A stretch of DNA of 9,171 nt from Candidatus Faecivivens stercoravium (GTDB lineage: Bacteria > Bacillota > Clostridia > Oscillospirales > Ruminococcaceae): NCBI GenBank assembly GCA_018712425.1, contig DVHA01000013.1, positions 1-9,171 on the forward strand, in the 5' to 3' direction. Position 1 is the first letter of the stretch. Each line of letters begins with the position of its first letter. The notes beneath the pieces were generated by a model. That model had not been told where the DNA came from, made no database searches, and saw only the letters and a program-made list of their open reading frames with translations. Shown here piece by piece: positions 1 to 7,489 of this stretch. Position numbers and translations under genes: made by a program.

Positions 1-263
1 ATGACGATGCCGCAGCCGTGGTCGATGAACACCCCGGTCCCGATTTTGGCGCCGGGGTGGATCTCGACGCCGGTGCGGAATTTGGCGTACTGGGAAATCC
101 AGCGGGCGAGGAAAAAGTGCTTGTGGTTATAAAGCCAATAGGCCGGACGGTGGAGCATGATCGCGTGGAGCCCGGAGTAGAGGAGCAGCACCTCGAGGGT
201 GCCGCGGGCGGCGGGGTCGCGCTCCTTGACGGCGCGGATATCGGCGCGCAGGCGGTCTAACAT
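1..263 (-). CDS. cysE: Serine O-acetyltransferase, N-terminal part (cut by window edge)
   Basis: Transfers acetyl from acetyl-CoA to L-serine, giving O-acetylserine, the first committed step of cysteine synthesis in the cytoplasm. The window holds the first 87 residues. Residues 1-60 are the helical N-terminal domain with the family-typical stretch YSGLHAIMLHRPAYWLY (29-45). From about residue 64 the left-handed beta-helix hexapeptide repeats begin (TGVEIHPGAKIGTGVFIDHG), with the catalytic-type Asp81-His82 pair that matches the DH of known CysE proteins. The ATG at 263 is preceded by AAAGGA (271-276) at 7 nt. The short N-terminus fits the compact Gram-positive form rather than the longer enterobacterial one. 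It is the last visible gene of a minus-strand cluster, 170 nt behind the deaminase gene. The gap holds a short leader ORF, so cysteine-related control is possible but unproven. Confidence 0.95.
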   Translation of the reverse strand, partial: MLDRLRADIRAVKERDPAARGTLEVLLLYSGLHAIMLHRPAYWLYNHKHFFLARWISQYAKFRTGVEIHPGAKIGTGVFIDHGCGIV

Positions 264-270
264 ATTCGGT

Positions 271-276
271 TCCTTT
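271..276 (-). promoter_or_regulatory. Ribosome binding site of cysE
   Basis: AAAGGA on the minus strand, 7 nt before the ATG. It fixes the cysE start. Part of it plus the next bases (AAGGAACCG) could pair imperfectly with CGGTT and CCTTC inside the upstream leader ORF (about 332-343). This pairing was read by eye only. Confidence 0.7.
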
Positions 277-305
277 CTGTCGGGAGTGGATGGGCCTTCA
301 GCCCG

Positions 306-368
306 TCAACACCCGAAGACCGCCGGTTTGAAGGTGGCAACCGGGCGGCGCTGGTTCCATATCGGCAT
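306..368 (-). CDS. Putative 20-residue leader peptide upstream of cysE, last sense codon Cys
   Basis: A short ORF not expected from any standard gene call. Its product reads MPIWNQRRPVATFKPAVFGC. It starts at an ATG with a perfect AGGAGG (375-380) 6 nt upstream, as good a Shine-Dalgarno as any gene in the window has. It stops 42 nt before the cysE start. The final sense codon is TGT (Cys) followed by TGA. Most of the ORF overlaps a strong hairpin (320-348), and a smaller hairpin follows the stop. Position, size and the terminal Cys suggest a regulatory leader peptide for cysE, sensing cysteine or charged tRNA-Cys, or an arrest peptide. That is inference. I do not recognise the peptide family, and a chance ORF is the alternative. 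Confidence 0.5.
   Translation of the reverse strand: MPIWNQRRPVATFKPAVFGC
320..348 (-). promoter_or_regulatory. Strong hairpin inside the cysE leader
   Basis: Inverted repeat CCGCCGGTT (320-328) and AACCGGGCGG (339-348), nine pairs with a single bulged base and a 10-nt loop. It has no following T-run in either direction, so it is not a classical terminator. It lies within the leader ORF, so a ribosome translating that ORF would melt it. A second short hairpin (GGGC / GCCC, about 293-305) sits just after the leader stop codon. Confidence 0.45.
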
Positions 369-433
369 CGTGCGCCTCCTGTGGGCCGGGGTGGGTTTTC
401 GTCTGGTTCTTATCGTATGCGGGAAATAAAGAT

Positions 434-808
434 TTAGTTCCAGCGGTCGGGGAGCAGCTGCGCAAGCGTCTTGACCCCGCCCGGCAGCAGGACTTCGCAG
501 GCGAGGTTTTCGTGGTTTAACTGGTAGAGGAGCTCCCGGCAGCGGCCGCAGGGCGGGACCGGGCCTTCCGCCTCCTTCCAGGCGACCAGCTTCACAATCC
601 GGCTCTCCCCCGCCGCCACCATCGCGGCGGCGGCCGCGTGTTCGGCGCAGAAGCCCATCGAGCAGGGGGTATCGATGCAGACGCCGGTGTAGACGTTCCC
701 TTTATCGGTCAGGAGCGCCGCCGCAACGCTTCCCGCCTCGGCGCTCTCCGAGAGGGCGCGGGGATAAGCGAGTTTTTCGGCGATTTTAGAAAGTTCGGTG
801 AAATCCAT
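434..808 (-). CDS. cdd: Cytidine deaminase family protein
   Basis: Zinc-dependent deaminase of 124 aa, the usual size for the small tetrameric cytidine deaminases that convert (deoxy)cytidine to (deoxy)uridine in pyrimidine salvage. The zinc site is complete: Cys54-Ala-Glu56 in FCAEHAA, where Glu is the proton shuttle, and Pro86-Cys87-x-x-Cys90 in PPCGRCREL. The N-terminal half has the SSxAGAAL-like region (AEAGSVAAALLTDKG). The start ATG has AAGGAG 6-7 nt upstream, and this site overlaps the end of pgsA; only 10 nt separate the genes, so they are co-transcribed. The PCGRCRE motif and generally divergent sequence also recall blasticidin-S-deaminase-like members, so substrate is less certain than fold and chemistry. 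Confidence 0.87.
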   Translation of the reverse strand: MDFTELSKIAEKLAYPRALSESAEAGSVAAALLTDKGNVYTGVCIDTPCSMGFCAEHAAAAAMVAAGESRIVKLVAWKEAEGPVPPCGRCRELLYQLNHENLACEVLLPGGVKTLAQLLPDRWN

Positions 809-818
809 GGGTTCTCCT

Positions 819-1385
819 TTACATCGAACCGGTGAAAACCTCCCGGTTCTGGATGAGGTATTCGGCGCCCGAGTAGATGGTGAGGGCGGCGCAGATCCAG
901 ATGAGGATGTTGCTGATCAGAGTAAGCGGCAGCGGGAAGGCGGGCACGCCAAAGCCGGAAATGGCCAGCAGCAGGAGGATGACGACGATCGAGACCATCG
1001 TCACCGCCGTCTTCACCTTCCCGGACTTGCCGGCGGCGATGACCTTTCCCTTGCTGGCGGCGACCATCCGCATCGAGCTGACGAGGAACTCCCGGGCCAT
1101 CATGATGACGACGGCGACCGAGGAGGCCAGCCCCAGCTCGATAAATGCGATCAGCGCCGCGAAAACCAGCACCTTGTCGGCCACCGGGTCAAGGAACTTG
1201 CCGAAATCGGTAATCAGGTTCCGGCTGCGGGCGATATGCCCGTCGAGGGCGTCGGTGACCGAAGCGGCGGCGAAGACAATGAGCGCCCAAAGCCCATGAT
1301 AGGGAATCGCGTCCACCAGAAGGAAGAGCAGGAAAAAGGGCACCAGAATGACCCGCAGGAGGGTCAGTTTGTTGGGCAGGTTCAT
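819..1385 (-). CDS. pgsA: CDP-diacylglycerol--glycerol-3-phosphate 3-phosphatidyltransferase
   Basis: Integral membrane enzyme of 188 aa that joins glycerol-3-phosphate to CDP-diacylglycerol, giving phosphatidylglycerol phosphate, the first step toward phosphatidylglycerol and cardiolipin. The full CDP-alcohol phosphotransferase signature is present: D45-x2-D48-G49-x2-A52-R53-x8-G62-x3-D66-x3-D70. The N-terminus MNLPNKLTLLRVILVPFF is typical of PgsA. About five to six hydrophobic helices are visible (roughly 8-24, 31-44, 70-86, 88-100, 122-146 and 152-172). The start lies 4 nt after the rimO stop, with GGAGG (1395-1399) inside the rimO tail, so it is translationally coupled to rimO. The rimO-pgsA order is common in Clostridia. 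Confidence 0.95.
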   Translation of the reverse strand: MNLPNKLTLLRVILVPFFLLFLLVDAIPYHGLWALIVFAAASVTDALDGHIARSRNLITDFGKFLDPVADKVLVFAALIAFIELGLASSVAVVIMMAREFLVSSMRMVAASKGKVIAAGKSGKVKTAVTMVSIVVILLLLAISGFGVPAFPLPLTLISNILIWICAALTIYSGAEYLIQNREVFTGSM

Positions 1386-1389
1386 CGTT

Positions 1390-2766
1390 TTACGCCTCCG
1401 TTTCCCCTGCCAGGCCCTCCGCCTCAGAATCCTCGGCGTTCTCGCCCAGCAGGTCGATGTCCATCATATCAGTCAGGCGAACCTGGAGGTATTCACCCAT
1501 ATAGGGGCGGCGGCTGGAGGTGAAGAAGATCTTGCCGTCGATCTCGGGGGCTTCGGCGGCGCTGCGGCCATAGTAGCACTCGGCGTACTTGTCCCAGCCC
1601 TCGACGACCACCGTGACGGCCGAACCCAGCCGCTTTTCGGCCTTCGCGATCGTGATGTTGTCCTGTTCCTGTTCGATGATCTCCGCCCGGCGGACCCGCT
1701 CGTCCGGGTCGACCTGGTTTTCCATCGCGCCGGCCTTGGTCCCCTCCTCTTCGGAGTAGGGGAAACAGCCGACATGATCAAACCGGATGTCCCGGACAAA
1801 CTGGGCCAGCTTTTTAAACTGGTCTTTGGTTTCGCCCGGGAAGCCGGCGATCAGCGAGGTGCGGAGGACGACGCCCGGGATCTTTTCGCGGATTTTGCGG
1901 ATGAGGGCCTTGTACTCCTTGCCGGAGCCGGGTCGGTTCATTGCTTTCAAAATGTCCGGGTCGCAGTGCTGCATCGGGATATCGAGGTATTTGACCAGCT
2001 TTTCCTCCGACGCGATCACGTCGATCAGCTCGTCGGTAATCCGCTCGGGGTAGGCGTAAAGGGTCCGGATCCAGCGGATGCCGTCGATCTTACAGAGCTC
2101 CCGCAGCAGTTCCGCCAGCTTGTATTCGCCGTAGAGGTCGAGGCCATAGCGGGTGGTGTCCTGAGCGACGACGACCAGTTCGGTGACGCCGTCGGCGGCG
2201 AGGCGCTTTGCTTCCTCGACGATGTTCTCGATCGGGCGGGAGCGGAAGCGGCCGCGGATGGAGGGGATGGCGCAGTAGGCGCAGCAGTTGTCGCACCCTT
2301 CGGCAATCTTTAAGTAGGCGAAAAACGGGAGGGAGTAGAGCTTCCGCCCGCCTTCCAGCGGCAGCTGATCTTTCGGGGCCTTGCAGCGGACCGTTTCCCC
2401 GGCGAGGGCCTTCTGGACCAGCTCGACAATGTCGCCGTCGCAGCCAATCCCGGCGATGACGTCGGCGTCGGGCATATTTTCGGCGATGTCGTCGAGATAG
2501 CGTTCGGCAAGGCAGCCGGTGACGACAACTTTTTTAATCCGACCCTCTTTTTTGAGGGTCAGGAATTCGTCGATGTTCTCAATCGCCTCTTCCTTGGCGC
2601 TGGTGATAAAGCCGCAGGTGTTGATGATGACAACGTCGGCCAGCCCCGGCTCGGTCTCCAGCTGGAACCCGGCGTTTGCCAGCTTATCCAGCATCATTTC
2701 GGCGTCTACCTGGTTCTTCGGACATCCGAGGTTGACCAGCCCGACTTTGATGGGTTTTTCAGACAT
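1390..2766 (-). CDS. rimO: Ribosomal protein S12 (Asp) methylthiotransferase
   Basis: Radical-SAM enzyme of 458 aa that adds a methylthio group to the conserved aspartate of ribosomal protein S12. Domains in order: N-terminal UPF0004 domain with three cluster-binding cysteines C15 (NLGCPKNQVDAE), C51 (INTCGF) and C85 (TGCLAERY); radical SAM core with C158-x3-C162-x2-C165 (GCDNCCAYCAIPSIRGRFRSR); and C-terminal TRAM domain (about 380-441). The CPKNQVD and PSIRGRFRSR signatures favour RimO over the tRNA enzyme MiaB. The last ~18 residues are an acidic, low-complexity tail. The ATG at 2766 follows AAAGGAG at about 8 nt. It lies 78 nt after the DUF2442 gene and is followed directly by pgsA. Confidence 0.96.
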   Translation of the reverse strand: MSEKPIKVGLVNLGCPKNQVDAEMMLDKLANAGFQLETEPGLADVVIINTCGFITSAKEEAIENIDEFLTLKKEGRIKKVVVTGCLAERYLDDIAENMPDADVIAGIGCDGDIVELVQKALAGETVRCKAPKDQLPLEGGRKLYSLPFFAYLKIAEGCDNCCAYCAIPSIRGRFRSRPIENIVEEAKRLAADGVTELVVVAQDTTRYGLDLYGEYKLAELLRELCKIDGIRWIRTLYAYPERITDELIDVIASEEKLVKYLDIPMQHCDPDILKAMNRPGSGKEYKALIRKIREKIPGVVLRTSLIAGFPGETKDQFKKLAQFVRDIRFDHVGCFPYSEEEGTKAGAMENQVDPDERVRRAEIIEQEQDNITIAKAEKRLGSAVTVVVEGWDKYAECYYGRSAAEAPEIDGKIFFTSSRRPYMGEYLQVRLTDMMDIDLLGENAEDSEAEGLAGETEA

Positions 2767-2796
2767 GTTTTCGTAACTCCTTTATTTCTATCCACG

Positions 2797-2814
2797 TCCC
2801 CCGCGAGGAGGGGA
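2797..2814 (-). promoter_or_regulatory. Small hairpin between DUF2442 gene and rimO
   Basis: The 78-nt gap 2767-2844 contains a five-pair stem TCCCC / GGGGA (2797-2801 with 2810-2814) and an 8-nt loop. It has no T-run on the transcript, so it does not look like an intrinsic terminator. I see no convincing promoter in this gap, so rimO is probably read from upstream. Confidence 0.25.
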
Positions 2815-2844
2815 ACCTTTTAAATGATCAAATGCGGCCGGTTT

Positions 2845-3129
2845 TCAGGCAATCCGCTCTTTGCTTTTTTTGAGAGCGTACAGCATCAGCGGATCCAGAT
2901 CGATACAGGCGCTTTCATCCCTTCCGCCCGCAACATCCCATGCCAGCGTGCCGTTTAAGACAGTACAACGGCCGAGAAAAATCTCTGGGTCGCGGATACG
3001 GGCAAACAGTGCAGGGGACATATCCCGCCCGGCATTGTAACAGACAATTTTACCATCGTCAAAATAGACGTCCACCGTATAATCTTCGTAAGGGATTACC
3101 TGGACAACACTGGGGATATTATCCTGCAT
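2845..3129 (-). CDS. DUF2442-like small protein
   Basis: A 94-aa cytoplasmic protein with the DUF2442 layout: an N-terminal beta-rich part (SVVQVIPYEDYTVDVYFDDGKI), a middle DPEIF segment, and the closing ...AWDVAGGRDESACIDLDPLMLY, which matches the family's W..G.DLDP..LY ending. The function of the family is unknown; members often occur beside DUF4160 genes, but none is seen here. It begins 4 nt after the recX stop, so it is probably co-transcribed with recA-recX, with GAGGA about 11 nt before the ATG. Its DNA is visibly richer in A and T than the flanking genes, and it has three Cys (30, 55, 75). Both points suggest later insertion into the cluster. Confidence 0.72.
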   Translation of the reverse strand: MQDNIPSVVQVIPYEDYTVDVYFDDGKIVCYNAGRDMSPALFARIRDPEIFLGRCTVLNGTLAWDVAGGRDESACIDLDPLMLYALKKSKERIA

Positions 3130-3133
3130 AAAA

Positions 3134-3831
3134 TCACCGTTCCTCTTCCATCTCTTCCCGGATGGCCTCCTCCACCGCCTCGACGGCGGCGCGGGCTTCC
3201 GAAAAGCCGTGGCCCAGCCGCATCAGGCCCTGGATAGCCCGGTTTTCGGCCCTGGTAAAGCCGCCGCGGTTGAAGCCGCTGGGCTCCGCTTCCTCCCCCG
3301 CTTCCAGTTCGGCCCGGAGGGCGCGGCCGTACTTTTTAAAGGCGAGCGCCTCGAGGGCGTCCTCATCGGTCTCGATTCCCGTGAGCGCCCCGTCGATCGT
3401 ATCCCGGGAGAAACCCTTTTTCATCATCTCCTGGACAATCCGGCGGCGGCCGTAGCGGCGGGTTTCGCTGAGGTACTGGGCATACCGGGCGGCGTAGGCG
3501 TCCTCCCGGATAAGCCCCAGGGACTCCATCTCGCCGGCAATCTTCCCGGCCGTTTCAAAACCCACACTGCGGGCAAGCTTGCGGGTCAGCTCGTCTCTGG
3601 TATGTTCCCGCTCTTCCAGAAGGTAAAAGGCCCGTTCCCGGCCCTTGCGGTAGTCGGCGGCCTCGCGGACCTTCTGAAGGAAGGCTTCGTCCACTTCCAT
3701 CCCCTTGCGGAGATGGAAGTCGGCAATCAGCACATCTGAGAGGATATACCAGTATTCCCCGTCCACCTCAATCTTATAGCGGGGGCGCTTCTGGGACGCC
3801 TTCTCCCCGTAGCGGGAGATGCCGGTGATGA

Positions 3832-3835
<4 letters not shown>
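3134..3835 (-). CDS. recX: Regulatory protein RecX
   Basis: A 233-aa modulator that binds RecA filaments and limits recombination and coprotease activity. After a beta-rich N-terminal part (1-45) come the helical RecX repeats: about 63-108 (ERAFYLLEEREHTRDELTRKL...), 110-155 (EDAYAARYAQYLSETRRYGRRRIVQEM), and a last one about 193-230, separated by a Glu/Gly-rich linker (175-192). The C-terminus is strongly acidic (EEMEEER). The start overlaps the recA stop by four bases (ATGA), and no good Shine-Dalgarno is seen before it. Translation is therefore probably coupled to recA, keeping RecX below RecA levels. Length fits Gram-positive RecX, longer than the E. coli protein. Confidence 0.93.
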
Positions 3836-5091
<1,256 letters not shown>

Positions 5092-5129
5092 ATCGTTTGT
5101 CCTTCCTTTTGAAACTGCTTATGTGAATG

Positions 5130-5176
5130 GCCGGAAAACCGGCGCTTTTCTCCCCAAATATGCGCGGGAAAACCCG
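5130..5176. repeat. Two AAAA-loop hairpins in the recA 5' leader
   Basis: GCCGG-AAAA-CCGGC (5130-5143) and CGGG-AAAA-CCCG (5165-5176), both with perfect stems and identical loops as read on the plus strand (TTTT in the recA transcript). They lie 38 to 85 nt before the recA start, after the possible promoter. No T-run follows on the transcript, so they are not clear terminators. A structured mRNA leader or protein-binding sites are possible. Confidence 0.4.
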
Positions 5177-5192
5177 GATGACAACAAATAAG

Positions 5193-5220
5193 GGAATATC
5201 TGAAAACTTGAGACTGTCAA
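5193..5220 (-). promoter_or_regulatory. Possible sigma-A promoter of recA
   Basis: A perfect -35 box TTGACA (5215-5220, minus) is followed at 16 nt by TATTCC (5193-5198), only three of six matches to the -10 consensus. No better -10 lies at 15-18 nt spacing. The position, about 100 nt before the recA start and after the hairpin cluster, is sensible, but the -10 box is poor. Confidence 0.33.
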
Positions 5221-5299
5221 AAACCTGCTTGCTTAAACGTAAAAACCGGCGCTGACACTGAAATTACGAAGAAACGGGGGAAGAATCAAAAGTTTTACT

Positions 5300-5376
5300 C
5301 GATTTTTAGGGGAAAATCGCGGGAATGGAAGGGGCAGAGCCCCTTCCCAGGCAACTGCCTTCCGTACTTCCGAAGT
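5300..5376. repeat. Cluster of perfect intergenic hairpins downstream of prmC
   Basis: Three back-to-back perfect stems: CGATTTT-6 nt-AAAATCG (5300-5319), GGAAGGGGC-AGA-GCCCCTTCC (5327-5347), and AGGCA-AC-TGCCT (5349-5360), plus the palindrome CTTCCGAAG (5368-5376). They lie 96-172 nt after the prmC stop and could serve to end that transcript, but none is followed by a good T-run. Dense, symmetric, G/C-rich hairpins of this kind are typical of dispersed intergenic repeat elements; whether other copies exist cannot be seen from one window. Confidence 0.55.
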
Positions 5377-5471
5377 TGACCACAGCTTCTCCGCTTGGAA
5401 TGAAGCGTGCGCAGCACCCAAAAAATAATCTGAAAATAATCTTTCAACCGGCTGGTGTTCTCAGACGCCCC

Positions 5472-6359
5472 TTACGGCTTCCGGGCCGTGACCACCCTCA
5501 TTATACCACTATAGTCACGGGTTTGGCAAATGGTATTTAAGCCGGCTTCTTCCATCAGCCGGCTGACTGCCGTCTCCTGGCCGACGCCGATCTCGTAGGC
5601 GAAAAGGCCCCCTTTTTTCAGCCGAGGCGTCCAGAGGGAGGTGAGCCGCCGGTAAAAATAAAGGCCGTCCCGGTCCCCGTACAGGGCCATCTCCGGCTCA
5701 TAGGAAAGTTCCGGTTCCAGTTCGGCCATGTCCTTTGCCGAAAGGTAGGGGGGGTTGCAGAGGATACAGTCAAAGTCCCCCTCGACACTATCGGTATCGA
5801 AGGCGTCGCCGAGGACCGGCCGGACGCCGGCCCCGAGGGCTTCATTGTTGCGGGTGAGGTAGCGGTAGGCGTCCTCCGACTTCTCGACGCTCCAGACCTC
5901 CGCGTCCGGCCGCTCGAGCGAAAGGGTCACCGCGAGGCAGCCGCTCCCGCCGCATAGCTCCAGCACCCGGGGGGAACGGATACCCTCAAGGCCCAGGAGC
6001 ACCTGCTCCATCAGCACCTCTGTGTCCGGCCGGGGGATCAAAACCCCCTCCCCCACATAAAAGGGCCGGCCGAAAAAGTCCCAGCGGCCGAGAATATACT
6101 GGAGCGGTTCGCGGCCGAGCCGCCGCCGCACCATCGTCAGGAGCGCTTCCCGCTTTTCAGCGTCCGGCGGAAGCTTCCCGCCCAGCAGGATTGCGCTTTT
6201 ATCCACCCCATAGGCCGCCATCAGCATTTCCGCCGCCTCAAACTGCGGCGAGTCGGTGACGGAGGCGAGCAGGCCCCGCACCGCCCGTTCGGCTTCCCGG
6301 AGGGTAACGCCCGTCCGCTCCAGCAGGGCGGGCAGCTGCTCCAATGTCACTGCCCCCAT
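5472..6359 (-). CDS. prmC: Peptide chain release factor N5-glutamine methyltransferase
   Basis: SAM-dependent enzyme of 295 aa that methylates the glutamine of the GGQ motif in release factors RF1 and RF2 and so improves translation termination. The N-terminal helical domain contains REPLQYILG (83-91). The catalytic domain has IPRPDTE (108-114), SAM-binding motif I VLELCGGSGCLAV (132-144) and the catalytic NPPY (202-205), which positions the glutamine amide. The ATG at 6359 lies inside the end of the upstream DUF1385 gene (13-nt overlap), with GGGAGG 7 nt before it, so the two are coupled. The usual partner prfA does not follow; instead there is an intergenic region and then recA. Confidence 0.96.
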   Translation of the reverse strand: MGAVTLEQLPALLERTGVTLREAERAVRGLLASVTDSPQFEAAEMLMAAYGVDKSAILLGGKLPPDAEKREALLTMVRRRLGREPLQYILGRWDFFGRPFYVGEGVLIPRPDTEVLMEQVLLGLEGIRSPRVLELCGGSGCLAVTLSLERPDAEVWSVEKSEDAYRYLTRNNEALGAGVRPVLGDAFDTDSVEGDFDCILCNPPYLSAKDMAELEPELSYEPEMALYGDRDGLYFYRRLTSLWTPRLKKGGLFAYEIGVGQETAVSRLMEEAGLNTICQTRDYSGIMRVVTARKP

Positions 6360-7309
6360 ACCGCGTCCTCCCGGTTTTCGGGCAGCACCGCCTTCATCGA
6401 GGCAATCGCCACCTCGATCATGCTGTCGTCCGGCTCCTTCGTCGTCAGCCGCTGGACCTGCAGGCCCGGCCAGGAGACGATGCGGGTGAAGAGGTTGTCG
6501 TACCGGCCGGCCAGCCGGATCAGCTCGTAGGCAATCGCCATCGTCAGGGGGAGCATCAGGACTTTGAGGGCGACCCGCAGCGCCAGACTGTCCCAGGTGA
6601 CGACAGTCGAGAGGACAATCGAGATAAAGAGGACAAGGAAGAGGAAGCTCGTCCCACAGCGGGGGTGGAAACGGGTGTGTTTGCGGACGTTTTCGACCGT
6701 CAGCTCCTCCCCCGCCTCAAAGCAGGCGATGGTCTTATGCTCCGAGCCGTGGTAGGCAAACATCCGGCGCATATCCGGCATCAGCGACACCAGCGCCATA
6801 TAGCCGATGAAGATGCCGAGCTTGATGACCCCTTCCCCGAGGGACAAGGCCCACCGGGGCGCGTCCGGGGCAAGGCCCCGGAGGAGGGTGACGATCTGGG
6901 CCGGCAGGTACATGAACAGGAGGGCCGCGATGCAGAGCCCCAGCACCATCGAGATATACCCCACCGCCTTGACCAGCTTGTCGCCGAACTTTTCCTCCAG
7001 CCATTTGTCAAACTTGGAGGGGTTTTCGTCCTCGATGCCGTCGGTCGCCAGTTCCGCCGACCGCATCAGGCATTTATAGCCGTCGGTGAGGCTTAAAATA
7101 AAGCTGGCAATCCCCCGCACCAGCGGGACCTTCTGGTACCAGCGGCGGGGCGGGTTGTCCCAGCCCTCCTGGACGATGCTGCCGTCCGGCTTCCGCACCG
7201 ACATGACCGTCTTCTTCGGGCCCTTCATCATGACCCCTTCGATAATCGCCTGGCCGCCGATGCTGGTCTTGAACCCGGCGGGGCAGGTCGGATGTTCCGT
7301 CTTTGCCAT
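6347..7309 (-). CDS. DUF1385 (YqhQ-like) membrane protein
   Basis: A 320-aa protein of the DUF1385 family (COG3872; B. subtilis YqhQ), often described as a predicted metal-dependent enzyme but of unproven function. Family landmarks are the N-terminal GGQAIIEGVMMKGP (18-31), YHGSEHKTIACFEAG (186-200) and HTRFHPRCGTSF (211-222), whose His, Glu and Cys residues could bind metal. Hydrophobic helices lie at about 114-145, 160-178, 219-240 and 245-265. I chose the ATG at 7309 because AGAGG sits 6 nt before it and the family begins near this point. The longer ORF to 7423 would start upstream of the promoter's -10 box, so it cannot be fully transcribed from it. In Firmicutes this gene is often coupled to prmC, as here. 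Confidence 0.92.
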   Translation of the reverse strand: MAKTEHPTCPAGFKTSIGGQAIIEGVMMKGPKKTVMSVRKPDGSIVQEGWDNPPRRWYQKVPLVRGIASFILSLTDGYKCLMRSAELATDGIEDENPSKFDKWLEEKFGDKLVKAVGYISMVLGLCIAALLFMYLPAQIVTLLRGLAPDAPRWALSLGEGVIKLGIFIGYMALVSLMPDMRRMFAYHGSEHKTIACFEAGEELTVENVRKHTRFHPRCGTSFLFLVLFISIVLSTVVTWDSLALRVALKVLMLPLTMAIAYELIRLAGRYDNLFTRIVSWPGLQVQRLTTKEPDDSMIEVAIASMKAVLPENREDAVWGQ

Positions 7310-7394
7310 ACGCAACCTCTTTCTATTCTGGACACCGGGAATCCCCGGCTGGATAAAACGATCTTTCCGGCAGAACATTTCTACCGTACTCCCC

Positions 7395-7423
7395 ATTATA
7401 TAAAGAACCGGCGGAAAAATCAA
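7395..7423 (-). promoter_or_regulatory. Sigma-A promoter of the DUF1385-prmC operon
   Basis: On the minus strand, TTGATT (7418-7423), a 17-nt spacer, then a perfect TATAAT (7395-7400). Transcription should begin near 7388, leaving a 5' leader of about 80 nt that contains a small CCGGG-AATC-CCCGG hairpin (7335-7348). This is one of the two clearest promoters in the window. Confidence 0.75.
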
Positions 7424-7489
7424 CGGAAATTTCTAAACATTCCCGCAAACTTTTCCGCCGGTACAGGATTTGCCGTCCGTGTGGGCGCG

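Larger units (their letters stand above)
5092..5471. other. 380-nt intergenic region between prmC and recA
   Basis: No credible gene here. ORFs in this stretch (for example 5233-5421 minus) have no ribosome binding site and run through hairpins. From the prmC side to recA it holds an A/T-rich part (5423-5460), a cluster of perfect hairpins (5300-5376), a possible promoter for recA (about 5193-5220) and two small AAAA-loop hairpins in the presumed recA 5' leader. The 12-mer AAAACCGGCGCT occurs twice (5135-5146 and 5242-5253). Confidence 0.7.

Noticed and set aside
329..343. Plus-strand GAAGGTGGCAACC, which resembles the T-box antiterminator motif
   Set aside because: It lies on the strand opposite to cysE, no specifier-type leader or T-run terminator follows, and no plus-strand gene lies downstream. 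It arises from the codons of the leader ORF read in reverse.
1348..2313. Long plus-strand ORF of 321 codons opposite rimO
   Set aside because: Mirror-frame artefact of a high-GC gene; rimO on the minus strand has all its Fe-S and TRAM motifs.
5233..5421. Minus-strand 62-residue ORF between prmC and recA
   Set aside because: No ribosome binding site, runs through the perfect hairpins, low-complexity Pro/Leu/Phe product; likely a chance translation of the repeat.
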